64,000 bases of DNA from Fictibacillus sp. BK138 (GCF_004216955.1 NZ_SGXL01000001.1:1577413-1641412), one strand, 5' to 3'; counted from the first letter of the stretch, positions 27,576-36,610 are shown. A program made the numbers and translations. Notes: a model not told the origin generated them from the letters alone.

Positions 27576-28493
27576 ATGAAAATTGCAGTCTTATATGGTG
27601 GGGTATCTGCTGAACGTGAAGTATCACTATCTACAGGTCAACAAATTATTGCAGCGCTAGAAAGCAAGGGACATGATGTTATTGGAATTGATTTTCATCC
27701 TTCACGATTACATGAGTTGCTTGATATAGAAGCAGATGTTGTCTTTTTAGGACTTCACGGCAAATATGGTGAGGATGGGCGTCTTCAGGGACTTTTAGAT
27801 ATGCTGAATATCCCATATGTTGGATCTGGGGCTCTAGCTTCAGGGATAGCAATGGATAAAGCAAAATCAAAGCAGTTCTTTAAAGAAGCAGGCATCAAAA
27901 TAGCAAAGGAAAAGGTATTATATAAAAAATCTTATAAAGAAGATCAGACAGACCTATCTTTTGATTTTCCTGCTGTTGTTAAGCCGAATAGAGAAGGGTC
28001 AACAATCGGTTTAACAATTGCTCATAACAGGGAAGAGCTACTTAAAGGGATCGCTGAGGCATTCATGCATGATGATACCATTCTTGTAGAACAATTTGTA
28101 AGCGGCAAAGAGGTAACAGTTGCTGTTATGGGTGAACACGGGCAGATGCAAGCATTGCCAGTTGTTGAGATCGAGCCTAAGAATGCTTATTATGATTATG
28201 AATCAAAGTATGCTGAAGGTGGAAGCATACACTATGTTCCTGCGAGATTAGATGAAGAAACAACTGCTCTCTTACAGAAACAGGCTGTTGCTGCTCATGA
28301 AGTCCTGGGGTGTGAAGTATACTCTCGTGTAGATTTTATCGTTCCTCACGATGGTACACTGCCAGTGATACTGGAAGTGAACACACTTCCTGGTATGACA
28401 CCGACAAGTCTTTTCCCCGATGCAGCTAAAGAAATCGGCATGGATTATCCTGCTATGATTGAAAAATTAATTGAGTTATCTTTGAAAAAATAA
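27576..28493 (+). CDS. ddl: D-alanine--D-alanine ligase
   Basis: ATP-grasp ligase that makes the D-Ala-D-Ala dipeptide for peptidoglycan. 305 residues, the short DdlB-like form. Motifs: LYGGVSAEREVSLSTG (N-terminus), LHGKYGEDGRLQGLL, PYVGSG, VVKPNREGSTIGL, and RVDFIVPHDG...LEVNTLPGMTPTSLFP (Mg and D-Ala sites). AGGAGTGACC precedes the ATG. Confidence 0.95.
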   Translation: MKIAVLYGGVSAEREVSLSTGQQIIAALESKGHDVIGIDFHPSRLHELLDIEADVVFLGLHGKYGEDGRLQGLLDMLNIPYVGSGALASGIAMDKAKSKQFFKEAGIKIAKEKVLYKKSYKEDQTDLSFDFPAVVKPNREGSTIGLTIAHNREELLKGIAEAFMHDDTILVEQFVSGKEVTVAVMGEHGQMQALPVVEIEPKNAYYDYESKYAEGGSIHYVPARLDEETTALLQKQAVAAHEVLGCEVYSRVDFIVPHDGTLPVILEVNTLPGMTPTSLFPDAAKEIGMDYPAMIEKLIELSLKK

Positions 28494-28613
28494 TTGATAA
28501 AATTCACTACCCCATCGTTTAATAATGGTGGGGCGGAGTCCTAACAAAATGGACAAACAATGGCTATAGGTATATTGGCAGAATATTAGGTATTTTCGTA
28601 ACAGTATGTGATT

Positions 28614-28629
28614 AAGAAAGCGTTTTCTT
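28614..28629 (+). promoter_or_regulatory. Possible CcpA cre site upstream of glutamate dehydrogenase
   Basis: AAGAAAGCGTTTTCTT fits the near-palindromic cre pattern WTGAAARCGYTTTCWW except at the leading TG. It lies 50-65 bases before a TATACT -10 box (28679-28684). CcpA control of a catabolic GDH (rocG) is known in B. subtilis. Confidence 0.5.
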
Positions 28630-28736
28630 TTTAGGTGAAATTCACTAAATTTTTCTTCTCAACAGTCTTGCAAAGGTGTATACTGTCACTGAAGCTTGAC
28701 TAAACTTTAGAGGTGACAAATATGGGAGGTAAACAA

Positions 28737-30020
28737 ATGACAGCCCAAAATACTACAGACCAAAAATCCGACAATCATCATGAAAATGACAATGTGCTCC
28801 AATCCACGCAATCCGTTATCGCGGATGCGCTCGATAAATTAGGATATTCTTCCGAAGTTTTTGAGTTACTTAAAGAGCCGATCCGTATGCTTACTGTCCG
28901 CATACCGGTTAAAATGGATGATGGAAGCACTAAAATTTTTACAGGATATCGTGCCCAGCATAATGATGCTGTTGGTCCAACAAAGGGCGGCGTTCGTTTT
29001 CATCCGAATGTATCAGAAACAGAAGTTAAAGCGTTATCAATTTGGATGAGTTTAAAAGCAGGAATTGTGGATCTGCCATACGGCGGCGGTAAAGGCGGAA
29101 TCATCTGTGATCCGCGCACCATGTCTTTCAGAGAGCTTGAGAGATTAAGCCGCGGATATGTACGAGCTATAAGTCAGCTCGTAGGACCTACAAAAGATAT
29201 CCCTGCCCCAGATGTATTTACAAATTCGCAGATTATGGCTTGGATGATGGATGAATACAGCAGGATCAGAGAGTTTGACTCACCTGGTTTCATCACTGGA
29301 AAACCTCTTGTACTTGGTGGATCTCATGGACGTGAAACAGCCACTGCAAAAGGTGTTACGATCTGTATTCGTGAAGCTGCTGTAAAAAAAGGTATTCAGC
29401 TTGAAGGTGCTCGTGTCGTTGTACAAGGTTTTGGTAATGCAGGAAGCTTCCTTGCCAAATTCATGCATGATGCTGGTGCGAAAGTAATCGCGATTTCAGA
29501 TGCTTATGGCGGTCTTCATGATCCTGAAGGACTTGATATCGATTATCTCCTTGAGCGCAGAGACAGCTTTGGTACAGTTACAAAATTGTTTAAAGACACC
29601 ATAACCAATCAGGAACTGTTAGAACTTGATTGCGATATTTTAGTACCTGCTGCGATCGAAAATCAGATTACAGAGAAAAATGCGAACCAGATTAAGGCTA
29701 CAATTGTGGTTGAGGCAGCAAATGGACCTACAACTCTTGAGGCAACTCGAATCTTATCAGAAAGAGGAGTACTGCTTGTCCCTGATGTATTAGCAAGTGC
29801 TGGGGGAGTAACCGTTTCTTACTTTGAATGGGTTCAGAACAATCAAGGGTATTATTGGACTGAAGAAGAAGTTGAAGAGAAGCTTGAAAAAGTGATGGTT
29901 AAATCGTTTGATACGGTTTATACAACAGCTATGAACAGAAAAGTAAACATGAGACTTGCGGCTTATATGGTCGGTGTTCGTAAGATGGCTGAGGCTTCTC
30001 GTTTCAGAGGCTGGATTTAA
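28737..30020 (+). CDS. gudB: NAD-dependent glutamate dehydrogenase (GudB/RocG type)
   Basis: Interconverts glutamate with 2-oxoglutarate and ammonia. 427 residues, equal to B. subtilis GudB. Substrate motif LPYGGGKGGI with catalytic Lys, PAPDVFTN, and the Rossmann motif VVQGFGNAGSF. ATG at 28737 chosen for GGGAGG; an in-frame GTG at 28713 lies before that SD. The position before ypdA fits gudB, though the upstream cre-like site recalls rocG. Confidence 0.92.
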   Translation: MTAQNTTDQKSDNHHENDNVLQSTQSVIADALDKLGYSSEVFELLKEPIRMLTVRIPVKMDDGSTKIFTGYRAQHNDAVGPTKGGVRFHPNVSETEVKALSIWMSLKAGIVDLPYGGGKGGIICDPRTMSFRELERLSRGYVRAISQLVGPTKDIPAPDVFTNSQIMAWMMDEYSRIREFDSPGFITGKPLVLGGSHGRETATAKGVTICIREAAVKKGIQLEGARVVVQGFGNAGSFLAKFMHDAGAKVIAISDAYGGLHDPEGLDIDYLLERRDSFGTVTKLFKDTITNQELLELDCDILVPAAIENQITEKNANQIKATIVVEAANGPTTLEATRILSERGVLLVPDVLASAGGVTVSYFEWVQNNQGYYWTEEEVEEKLEKVMVKSFDTVYTTAMNRKVNMRLAAYMVGVRKMAEASRFRGWI

Positions 30021-30040
30021 TATTTTGCAATTGAAATGTA

Positions 30041-30074
30041 AATCTCCTATCATATGATGATAGGAGATTTTTTT
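30041..30074 (+). terminator. Terminator after glutamate dehydrogenase
   Basis: Perfect 13-bp stem AATCTCCTATCAT / ATGATAGGAGATT followed by a T-run. Confidence 0.95.
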
Positions 30075-30121
30075 ATTTGGCAAAATAAAGATATGACGTG
30101 TTTTTTTGGAGTGGTGAAAAA

Positions 30122-31108
30122 ATGAAAATAGATGTTTGTATAATAGGAGGAGGACCATGCGGCCTGGCGGCTGCAGTAGCTCTTCAGGATAAAGGCATGA
30201 CGTATTGTGTGATTGAAAAGGGAAATGTTGTTAACACCATTTACAATTACCCTACACATCAAACGTTTTTTAGCACCAGTGAAAAGCTGGAGATCGGAGG
30301 TTTTCCCTTTGTTCATGAACAAAGAAAACCTAAGAGAATCCATGCGCTAACGTATTATAGAGAAGTGGTAAAAAGAAACCATTTAAAATTGCGAACTTTT
30401 GAAAAAGCAGTATCCGTTGATAAAAATAATGAAGGTACATTTTCGGTAAGAACGCTGAACCGAAAAAATGAAGAAACCATCTATGAAGCAAAATACGTAA
30501 TTATCGCAACTGGATACTATGATAATCCGAACTTGATGAATATTAACGGAGAAGATTTGCCGCATGTCTATCACTACTTTCATGAAGGACATCCATATTA
30601 TGATTTAGATGTAGCTGTGATCGGAGGCAAAAATTCTGCGATCGATGCTGCATTGGAACTACAAAAAGCAGGGGCGCGACCCCATGTTTTTTATCGCGGC
30701 AGTGAGTACTCGCCTAGCATAAAGCCATGGGTTCTTCCTGAATTTGAAGCATGTGTCAAAGCCGGAACGATCAAGATGTCGTTTGAATCATGTGTGAAAG
30801 AGATTAACGAAGACGAGATTATTGTGGAGATCAAGGGTGAAGAAGCTGTTTTTTCAGTTCAAGCAGTTTTCGCGATGACTGGATACCATCCTGACCATGA
30901 TTTTATCTCAAATATGGGTGTAAATATTGATTCAGAGACTGGGCGGCCATTTTTCTCTGAAGATACGATGGAAACAAATGTTGAAGGGCTCTTTATTGCA
31001 GGGGTAATTGCTGCTGGCAATAATGCAAATGAAATTTTCATTGAAAATGGGAGATTTCATGGAGAGATGATAGCGAGCACTATAGAAAAACGCGAAAAAA
31101 GCCTATAA
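30122..31108 (+). CDS. ypdA: YpdA-family bacillithiol-disulfide reductase
   Basis: FAD/NADPH oxidoreductase that reduces bacillithiol disulfide. 328 residues. FAD motif IIGGGPCGLAAAVAL with the characteristic Cys (about residue 14), NADPH motif VAVIGGKNSAIDAALEL, and C-terminal GLFIAGVIAAGNNANEIFIENGR (in parts: GLFIAGVIAAG, NEIFIENGR). ATG at 30122 with GGAGTGGTG as SD; longer upstream ATG lacks one. Directly follows gudB as in B. subtilis. Confidence 0.94.
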   Translation: MKIDVCIIGGGPCGLAAAVALQDKGMTYCVIEKGNVVNTIYNYPTHQTFFSTSEKLEIGGFPFVHEQRKPKRIHALTYYREVVKRNHLKLRTFEKAVSVDKNNEGTFSVRTLNRKNEETIYEAKYVIIATGYYDNPNLMNINGEDLPHVYHYFHEGHPYYDLDVAVIGGKNSAIDAALELQKAGARPHVFYRGSEYSPSIKPWVLPEFEACVKAGTIKMSFESCVKEINEDEIIVEIKGEEAVFSVQAVFAMTGYHPDHDFISNMGVNIDSETGRPFFSEDTMETNVEGLFIAGVIAAGNNANEIFIENGRFHGEMIASTIEKREKSL

Positions 31109-31133
31109 CCCTTAAAAGGGTTATGGCTTTTTT
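31098..31133 (+). terminator. Terminator after ypdA
   Basis: AAGCCTATAACCC pairs with GGGTTATGGCTT (one unpaired base), TTAAAA loop, then six T; the left arm overlaps the last codons. Confidence 0.9.
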
Positions 31134-31146
31134 AATAAGAAGGAAT

Positions 31147-31175
31147 AAAATCAGGTTTTCGCCTGATTTTATTTT
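31147..31175. terminator. Hairpin between ypdA and ansA, probably for ansA
   Basis: AAAATCAGG / CCTGATTTT with TTTTCG loop, A/T-rich on both sides. It is 100 bases beyond the ansA stop on the minus strand, so it may serve either direction. Confidence 0.7.
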
Positions 31176-31210
31176 ATGGCAAGGTTGATCTAAGCAAGCA
31201 AGGTTATAAC

Positions 31211-31243
31211 CATGGTAATCCAGGTTCATTCACGGTAATCCAA
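31211..31243. repeat. Phased repeat, two ~20-bp units (GGTAATCCA type)
   Basis: GGTAATCCA occurs at 31214 and 31234, 20 bases apart, preceded by CAT and CAC. The core (CAC)GGTAATC is the reverse complement of the GATTACCGTG-like core at 1684-1760. Confidence 0.5.
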
Positions 31244-31275
31244 TATTCAATCATTTCTTTTTTTGAGATTTACGT

Positions 31276-32244
31276 TTAATTTAAAAACAACTGCTGTAGT
31301 TTTTCATGTGAATTTGTATGCTCAAGGGCTATCATCAATTTCAGTCTAGCTTTTTGTCCGTTTAAACCGTTTGAGAAAACAACGCCTAGTTCTTTAAGAT
31401 GTTTTCCGCCGCCTTCATATGAATAGATATCTTGTGCAATACCGTTAAAGCATCTGGATACAAGCACGACAGGAATTTTACGTGTGATGAGCTCTTGGAT
31501 GGCAGGAACTGTTGCTGGGGGCAAATTTCCCTGGCCAAGTGCTTCGATCACGACACCATCTGCAGATTTAGCGGCAGCATTAATCAATTCTCCATCCATT
31601 CCTGCATAGGCTTTTAATAATATGACGTTCTTAGAAAATTGTTTAACTTGAAACCGGTTTGAACGGAGAGAGGTATGATGAAAAAGCACTCCTCTTTTTG
31701 TAACGATTCCGATTGGTCCATATTGCGGGCTTTGAAAAGTAGCGATATTGCTCGTATGTGTTTTTGTCACATTCTTAGCAGCGTGTATTTCATCATTAAA
31801 TACGACGAGAACACCTTTGCCTAATGATTGTTGTTCGCAGGCGACTCTTACCGAAGAAATAAGATTATAAGGACCATCAGAGCCGTGTTCATTGCTGGAC
31901 CTCATAGCTCCCGTAACGATGACGGGGATCGGTGTTTCTAAAATCAGGTCAAGAACGTAAGCTGTTTCTTCCAATGTATCTGTACCATGTGTGATCACTA
32001 GCCCATCATATTGATCTGCTTCTGTCTGCTCATTAATAAATGAGGCAAGTTCAAGCATGTGAAAAGGAGTAATATGAGGAGAAGGCAGGTTAACGTAGTT
32101 TTTTACCACGATTTCGGCTATATCAGACAGTTCTGAGATTGTGGCTTCAAGCGGATGTGTCTCTTTTGTATTGACACCGCCTGTGTTCTTATTTTCTTCC
32201 ATTGCAATTGTCCCGCCCGTATGAATCAGTAATATTTTTTTCAA
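31276..32244 (-). CDS. ansA: L-asparaginase, type I
   Basis: Hydrolyses asparagine to aspartate and ammonia in the cytoplasm. 322 residues without a signal peptide. Catalytic threonines in LLIHTGGTIAM (about 5-15) and in ITHGTDTLEETAY (about 84-96), with a conserved Lys in SADGVV region context. On the minus strand, AAGGAGGGCAG lies before the ATG. The order gudB-ypdA-asparaginase is seen in several bacilli. Confidence 0.93.
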   Translation of the reverse strand: MKKILLIHTGGTIAMEENKNTGGVNTKETHPLEATISELSDIAEIVVKNYVNLPSPHITPFHMLELASFINEQTEADQYDGLVITHGTDTLEETAYVLDLILETPIPVIVTGAMRSSNEHGSDGPYNLISSVRVACEQQSLGKGVLVVFNDEIHAAKNVTKTHTSNIATFQSPQYGPIGIVTKRGVLFHHTSLRSNRFQVKQFSKNVILLKAYAGMDGELINAAAKSADGVVIEALGQGNLPPATVPAIQELITRKIPVVLVSRCFNGIAQDIYSYEGGGKHLKELGVVFSNGLNGQKARLKLMIALEHTNSHEKLQQLFLN

Positions 32245-32335
32245 TATTGCTGCCCTCCTTGTTCTTATTGTTCTCTATTCCACTTCTTAAAATATCATGT
32301 TACGATAGAAAAAAACAGTAGAAAAGAGGCAGGAC

Positions 32336-33016
32336 ATGCTAGCTGTAATTTCTGCAGCGGTGGCTCCGGCTATTGCTCTATTATCATTTTTTTACCTGAA
32401 GGATAAATATGAAACTGAACCTTTATCGTTAGTAGTAAAGGTCTATATATTTGGAGTTCTTCTCGTTTTTCCTGTAATGGTCCTGCAATTTGGATTTAAG
32501 GAAGAGTTGAACGTCCCTTTATTTGTTGATGCTTTTTTAGTCAGCGGAACTCTCGAGGAATTTTTAAAATGGTTCTTAGTTTTTTATGGAGCTTACCTTC
32601 ATGAAGAATTTAATGAACCTTATGATGGAATCGTATATGCAACCGCATTATCTCTCGGCTTTGCATCCTTGGAAAACATTTTTTATCTGTACACGTTCGG
32701 GATTGAAGAAGCTTTGATCCGTGCGCTTCTTCCGGTAAGCGGGCATGCCCTGTTTGGAGTTATCATGGGCTTTTATCTAGGAAAAGGGAAGTTCTCTACT
32801 GGAAAGAAAAAAATCATTTATTTAAGTCTTTCCCTAGTTATCCCGATTCTTCTTCATGGAATCTTTAATTCCTTGCTTCTATCAAGCACCAAATATATTT
32901 TCTTCTATATGTTCCCATTCATGATTTTCTTATGGTGGTTCGCTTTAAGAAAAGTAAGAATTGCTAATTCATCAATAAATCCATATCCAAACGCAAATGC
33001 TAAGACTGGTATTTAA
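32336..33016 (+). CDS. prsW: PrsW-family membrane protease
   Basis: Polytopic glutamic-type intramembrane protease; in B. subtilis PrsW starts RsiW cleavage that frees sigma-W. 226 residues, 6-8 helices. Conserved acidic motifs FVSGTLEEFLKW-type (here LVSGTLEEFLKWFLV), EPYDGIVYATALSLGFASLEN (in parts: EPYDGIVYA, LGFASLEN) and SGHALFGVIMG are intact. ATG with AGAGGCAGG SD. Confidence 0.92.
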   Translation: MLAVISAAVAPAIALLSFFYLKDKYETEPLSLVVKVYIFGVLLVFPVMVLQFGFKEELNVPLFVDAFLVSGTLEEFLKWFLVFYGAYLHEEFNEPYDGIVYATALSLGFASLENIFYLYTFGIEEALIRALLPVSGHALFGVIMGFYLGKGKFSTGKKKIIYLSLSLVIPILLHGIFNSLLLSSTKYIFFYMFPFMIFLWWFALRKVRIANSSINPYPNANAKTGI

Positions 33017-33031
33017 CCGGTCTTTTTTTTA
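33003..33031 (+). terminator. Terminator after prsW
   Basis: AGACTGGT / ACCGGTCT with ATTTA loop and eight T; overlaps the end of prsW. Confidence 0.92.
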
Positions 33032-33138
33032 TTTTTCAACAACAATAAGACTTTGAAATTGAATAAAAAAAACCGGATTACAAATGATACATGTATAACA
33101 AGTAATGGAGATTAAAATTACAGGAGGCTAACTTTCTC

Positions 33139-34020
33139 ATGAAAAGAAATTCAGCTTACATAAAGGGAGCTTTTTTTGCAATCGCCCTTTGTTTTGGGTT
33201 ATTTGCTGGATTTGGTCAAAACAATGCACATGCGTTTTCGAACCAAGTCATACAAAAAGGAGCAACTGGAGACGATGTTGTTGAACTTCAATCCCGTCTT
33301 CAATATTTAGGCTTTTACACTGGAAACATCGATGGTGTTTTTGGGTGGAGAACTTATTGGGCATTACGAAACTTCCAATATGAATTTGGTATGGATATAG
33401 ACGGCTTAGCTGGAACCACAACGAAGCAAAAACTCGCAAAAGCTTCAAAGTATGATAAAGCCTGGGTGAATAAGCAAATTAATTCAGGAAAGAAGTTTTC
33501 ATACTATGGCGGAGTCCCTAAGAGCAAACAGACGAAAAGCGGGGGTGCTAAAGGTGGAGCTGCAAAAGGCACACCAAAGGGCACAGCTCAAGGTAAAGCT
33601 GGTGGCGGGCAAGCAAAAGCTAAACCAGCACAAGTAAAACCTGCTAAAAATATCCCAGCTGGATATTCGCAAAATGACATTAACTTAATGTCAAATGCTG
33701 TTTATGGTGAAGCACGCGGTGAACCATACATCGGGCAAGTAGCAGTAGCAGCTGTAATCATTAACCGTGTTCAGGATACAGCATTTCCAAACACTGTTTC
33801 TGGTGTTATTTTTGAGCCCGGTGCTTTTACAGCAGTTGCTGATGGACAAATTTATCTAACCCCTAATAAACAGGCCAAGAAAGCTGTAATGGACGCTTTA
33901 AATGGCTGGGATCCAACGGGTGAGGCGATCTATTACTTTAATCCTGATACAGCAACTTCAGGCTGGATCTGGGGACGTCCTCAAATCAAGAAAATCGGAA
34001 AGCACATTTTTTGTAACTAA
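33139..34020 (+). CDS. sleB: Spore cortex-lytic enzyme SleB
   Basis: Lytic transglycosylase that degrades cortex during germination. 293 residues: signal peptide (about 1-33, ...NNAHA), peptidoglycan-binding domain (about 38-100, GDDVVELQSRLQYLGFYTG), a Gly/Ala/Lys-rich linker (about 128-172) and a hydrolase_2 catalytic domain (about 176-293) with NAVYGEARGEPY (catalytic Glu) and AAVIINRV. AGGAGG SD. Operon with ypeB. A TGAATA at 33060 could be a sigma-G -35, but I cannot place a good -10. Confidence 0.96.
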   Translation: MKRNSAYIKGAFFAIALCFGLFAGFGQNNAHAFSNQVIQKGATGDDVVELQSRLQYLGFYTGNIDGVFGWRTYWALRNFQYEFGMDIDGLAGTTTKQKLAKASKYDKAWVNKQINSGKKFSYYGGVPKSKQTKSGGAKGGAAKGTPKGTAQGKAGGGQAKAKPAQVKPAKNIPAGYSQNDINLMSNAVYGEARGEPYIGQVAVAAVIINRVQDTAFPNTVSGVIFEPGAFTAVADGQIYLTPNKQAKKAVMDALNGWDPTGEAIYYFNPDTATSGWIWGRPQIKKIGKHIFCN

Positions 34021-34038
34021 TAAAGGGGTGAACATATA

Positions 34039-35388
34039 ATGATACGCACAATCCTTATTGCACTGTTGTTCGTAGCTGTGGCAGGGACTGGATATTGGGG
34101 CTATACAGAGCACCAAGAAAAGAATGCTATTCTTCTGCAGGCAGAAAATAACTATCAGCGGGCTTTTCATGACTTGAACTTTCATGTAGACTCACTTCAT
34201 GACAAGATTGGAGAAACGCTCGCAATGAACTCCAGAAACCAGCTATCACCTGCATTAGCTCAAGTTTGGAGATTAACATCTGAAGCTCATAATGATGTAG
34301 GACAGCTCCCGCTATCCCTGCTTCCTTTCAATAAAACTGAAGAATTCTTAGCGAAAATGGGAGAATTCAGTTATCGTACTGCAGTTCGGGACCTGGACAA
34401 AAATCCATTGACTGATAAAGAATATAAGACATTAAAGGACTTGTACGCTAACGCTACAGAAATACAGAATGAACTGCGCAGAACAGAATCGTTAGCTCAA
34501 AAGAACAACCTTCGCTGGATGGATGTTGAAATGGCACTTGCAACAAATAAGACACAAGAAGATAACACGATTATCGATGGCTTTAAAACCGTAGATAAAA
34601 ATGTTGAAGGATATTCAGAAGTTAATTTCGGTCCTGAAGTATCCAACATGATGGAGATGAAAAACCGTGATTTAAGCCAGTTGAAAGGTAAAAAGATTAC
34701 GAAGGAAGAAGCTAAAAAGATTGCCATCGAATTTTTTGACCTTAAGAAAAATGTAAAGATGACAGTTGAAAAATCAGGTAAAGATGCGAAATATGATGCT
34801 TATTCCCTGACGCTTTATAATCCGGATACTAAAGGTACGACGTATATGGATATAACACAAAAAGGCGGTTATCCCCTTTATGTACTATATGACCGAAGTG
34901 TAGGAAAACCGAAAATATCATTGAATGATGCCATGTTCCAGGCAGAAGACTTCCTGAAAAAGCACATGGAAAGCAAGATGGAAATGGTTTCGAGTGATCA
35001 GTATGACAATATTGCCGTTTTCACCTATGCAAGACTTGAGGATGATGTGAGAATCTATCCAGAAGTGGTTACGGTTAAAGTCGCTCTCGATAACGGAGAT
35101 ATTATGGGTTATGAAGGTACTGATTTCCTTCTGGCGCATCAGGATCGACGTATTCCAAAATTCAAAATTACGGAGAAAGAAGCAAGAACTAATTTGAATC
35201 CGAAGTTTGAAGTAAAGGAAATAAGCAAAGCATTGATCAGAAATGATATTAATGAAGAGGTTTTCTGCTATGAATTCCTTGGGGTACTTGGCAATGAAAC
35301 CTATCAAGTGTTCATTAATGCAGAGAATGGAAATGAAGAAGAAGTTAAAAAGCTAAAAGAAGCAGAACCTTCTTATAATGAGATCTAA
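34039..35388 (+). CDS. ypeB: Germination protein YpeB
   Basis: Partner protein required for SleB stability and localisation in spores. 449 residues: N-terminal membrane anchor (about 1-20), helical region, and C-terminal PepSY-like repeats (about 215-440), with ITKEEAKKIAIEFF and ISLNDAMFQAEDFL marking two of them. AAAGGGGTG SD, 18 bases after sleB. Confidence 0.95.
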   Translation: MIRTILIALLFVAVAGTGYWGYTEHQEKNAILLQAENNYQRAFHDLNFHVDSLHDKIGETLAMNSRNQLSPALAQVWRLTSEAHNDVGQLPLSLLPFNKTEEFLAKMGEFSYRTAVRDLDKNPLTDKEYKTLKDLYANATEIQNELRRTESLAQKNNLRWMDVEMALATNKTQEDNTIIDGFKTVDKNVEGYSEVNFGPEVSNMMEMKNRDLSQLKGKKITKEEAKKIAIEFFDLKKNVKMTVEKSGKDAKYDAYSLTLYNPDTKGTTYMDITQKGGYPLYVLYDRSVGKPKISLNDAMFQAEDFLKKHMESKMEMVSSDQYDNIAVFTYARLEDDVRIYPEVVTVKVALDNGDIMGYEGTDFLLAHQDRRIPKFKITEKEARTNLNPKFEVKEISKALIRNDINEEVFCYEFLGVLGNETYQVFINAENGNEEEVKKLKEAEPSYNEI

Positions 35389-35390
35389 AT

Positions 35391-35530
35391 AGATTGTTTT
35401 CGTGAGCGTTGTTGCGCTTGGATGAAGTTGATTTCCGCTCTTTGGACTGGAATCTCTTCCTTCCGCCTCATTTAACGATTCAATGAAGTTGTTTTTAGAA
35501 TCTCTTTGTATCTATAATCTTTTAGAAAAA
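35391..35530. repeat. Dispersed intergenic repeat, copy 4 (degenerate)
   Basis: Left end AGATTGTTTTCGTGAGCG matches copy 3; interior AAGTTGATTTCCGCTCTTTGG matches the conserved core; right side AATCTTTTAGAAAAA matches the copy 2 end. The CCGCGGGG block is decayed. Confidence 0.65.
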
Positions 35531-35534
35531 AACT

Positions 35535-35572
35535 AAGCAAAATTTCGCTTTTTGAAATTTTGCTTTTTCTTT
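35535..35572 (+). terminator. Terminator before motI (ypeB operon end)
   Basis: Perfect stem AGCAAAATTTC / GAAATTTTGCT with GCTTTTT loop, then TTTTTCTTTTTTTT. It lies 150 bases after ypeB, beyond repeat copy 4. Confidence 0.9.
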
Positions 35573-35631
35573 TTTTTAATAACTGTCATAATAAGGTAAA
35601 GGCTATGAAACGCAATGTGGGGGAAGATTTT

Positions 35632-36294
35632 ATGATTGCTGTAGGGGAACCGTTATATTTGCAACCGTTATTTTCAGATAAAAAGGATAAATACAGATGC
35701 AAAATTTGTGAAGTAAAAGATGATCGGATTTATATCGATTATCCAAGTAATGAAACCACAAATCGAACAGAATATTTCTTTGATGGCACACAGTTTAAGG
35801 CTTCATTTGTAGACAAGGAAAAGAATGTTTTTACATTTCGCACGGAACTGCTGGGTAGGAAGATTGAGAAGATTCCGGTTTTAATCATTGCTTCTCCAAA
35901 AGAGGAAGAAATACATAAGATCCAGAGAAGAGAATATGTCCGAGTAGAAACATTATTGGATACTGCGGTGAGAAATATGGATGATTCTTATCCTCCATTT
36001 AATTCTGTCGTGCTTGACCTTAGTGCTGGAGGAATGCTTTTGTCACTGCCTGTAAAACATAGTGTGTCAAAAGGAGATATGCTGGAATGTTTAACTGTTC
36101 TACCTATGCAGTCAGGTGAAAAAATTTACTTGGATCTTCAATGTAAAGTTTTGAGGATCTTAGATGGACATGCGAAAGATAGACAAAGGGCGCCACTCCA
36201 GTTCGAATCGATTGACCCGAAATCAAGACAGCACATTATAAGATTCTGTTTTGAACAGCAGCTTTTAATGAAAAAAAGGGAAACGACCATCTAG
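35632..36294 (+). CDS. motI: PilZ-domain flagellar brake protein MotI (YpfA)
   Basis: YcgR-type c-di-GMP receptor; MotI (YpfA) inhibits flagellar rotation in B. subtilis. 220 residues: N-terminal YcgR domain, then PilZ with RREYVR (RxxxR, about 104-109) and DLSAGGMLLSLP (D/NxSxxG, about 132-143), so c-di-GMP binding is likely. ATG at 35632 is chosen because GTGGGGGAAG lies upstream of it; earlier in-frame codons overlap the terminator. Confidence 0.92.
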   Translation: MIAVGEPLYLQPLFSDKKDKYRCKICEVKDDRIYIDYPSNETTNRTEYFFDGTQFKASFVDKEKNVFTFRTELLGRKIEKIPVLIIASPKEEEIHKIQRREYVRVETLLDTAVRNMDDSYPPFNSVVLDLSAGGMLLSLPVKHSVSKGDMLECLTVLPMQSGEKIYLDLQCKVLRILDGHAKDRQRAPLQFESIDPKSRQHIIRFCFEQQLLMKKRETTI

Positions 36295-36346
36295 AATAAC
36301 TATCTTTTTTTGGGGGAATAATACTCCCGAAAAGAAGGTGACTAAG

Positions 36347-36523
36347 ATTAAAAGGCTAGAAAGATTATTGATTCAGCTTGCTATCGCTCATTTTATATTA
36401 TTATTGGTCGCACAAGTTTTTTTAGAGATACCATCGTTTAAAATGTACACAAATAAAAGCATTCATTATGAAGGTGTCGTAAAAGGTGAAAGAGAACCTG
36501 CTTTAGAAACGATGGACCGTTAA
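36347..36523 (+). CDS. ypfB: Small DUF5359-like membrane protein (YpfB), start uncertain
   Basis: About 58-61 residues with one membrane helix (IQLAIAHFILLLVAQVFL). Same position as ypfB, between motI and cmk. Start problem: GTG at 36338 (MTKIKRLERL) is part of AAGAAGGTGA, which itself is a strong SD-like sequence. That SD would best serve the ATT codon at 36347 (IKRLERLLIQL), matching the MKRxERxLIQL start expected for the family. ATT initiation is rare (infC-like), so both starts stay open. Confidence 0.75.
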   Translation: MKRLERLLIQLAIAHFILLLVAQVFLEIPSFKMYTNKSIHYEGVVKGEREPALETMDR

Positions 36524-36579
36524 GCAAAAATTGTGATAAGATAGATAAAGAATTAATCTGTTATTTAGATTATGTACAG

Positions 36580-36610
36580 AAAAAGCAGGGGGAAGTTTAC
36601 CTGCTTTTTA
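36580..36610 (+). terminator. Terminator upstream of cmk
   Basis: AAAAGCAGG / CCTGCTTTTT with a GGGAAGTTTA loop. It separates ypfB from cmk, 43 bases before the cmk start. Confidence 0.8.

Noticed and set aside
30050-30343. Minus-strand ORFs at the start of ypdA
   Set aside because: Shadows of ypdA and of the terminator palindrome.
33060-33097. Sigma-G promoter for sleB
   Set aside because: TGAATA is a plausible -35 but no CATACTA-like -10 lies at the right distance, so I did not annotate it.
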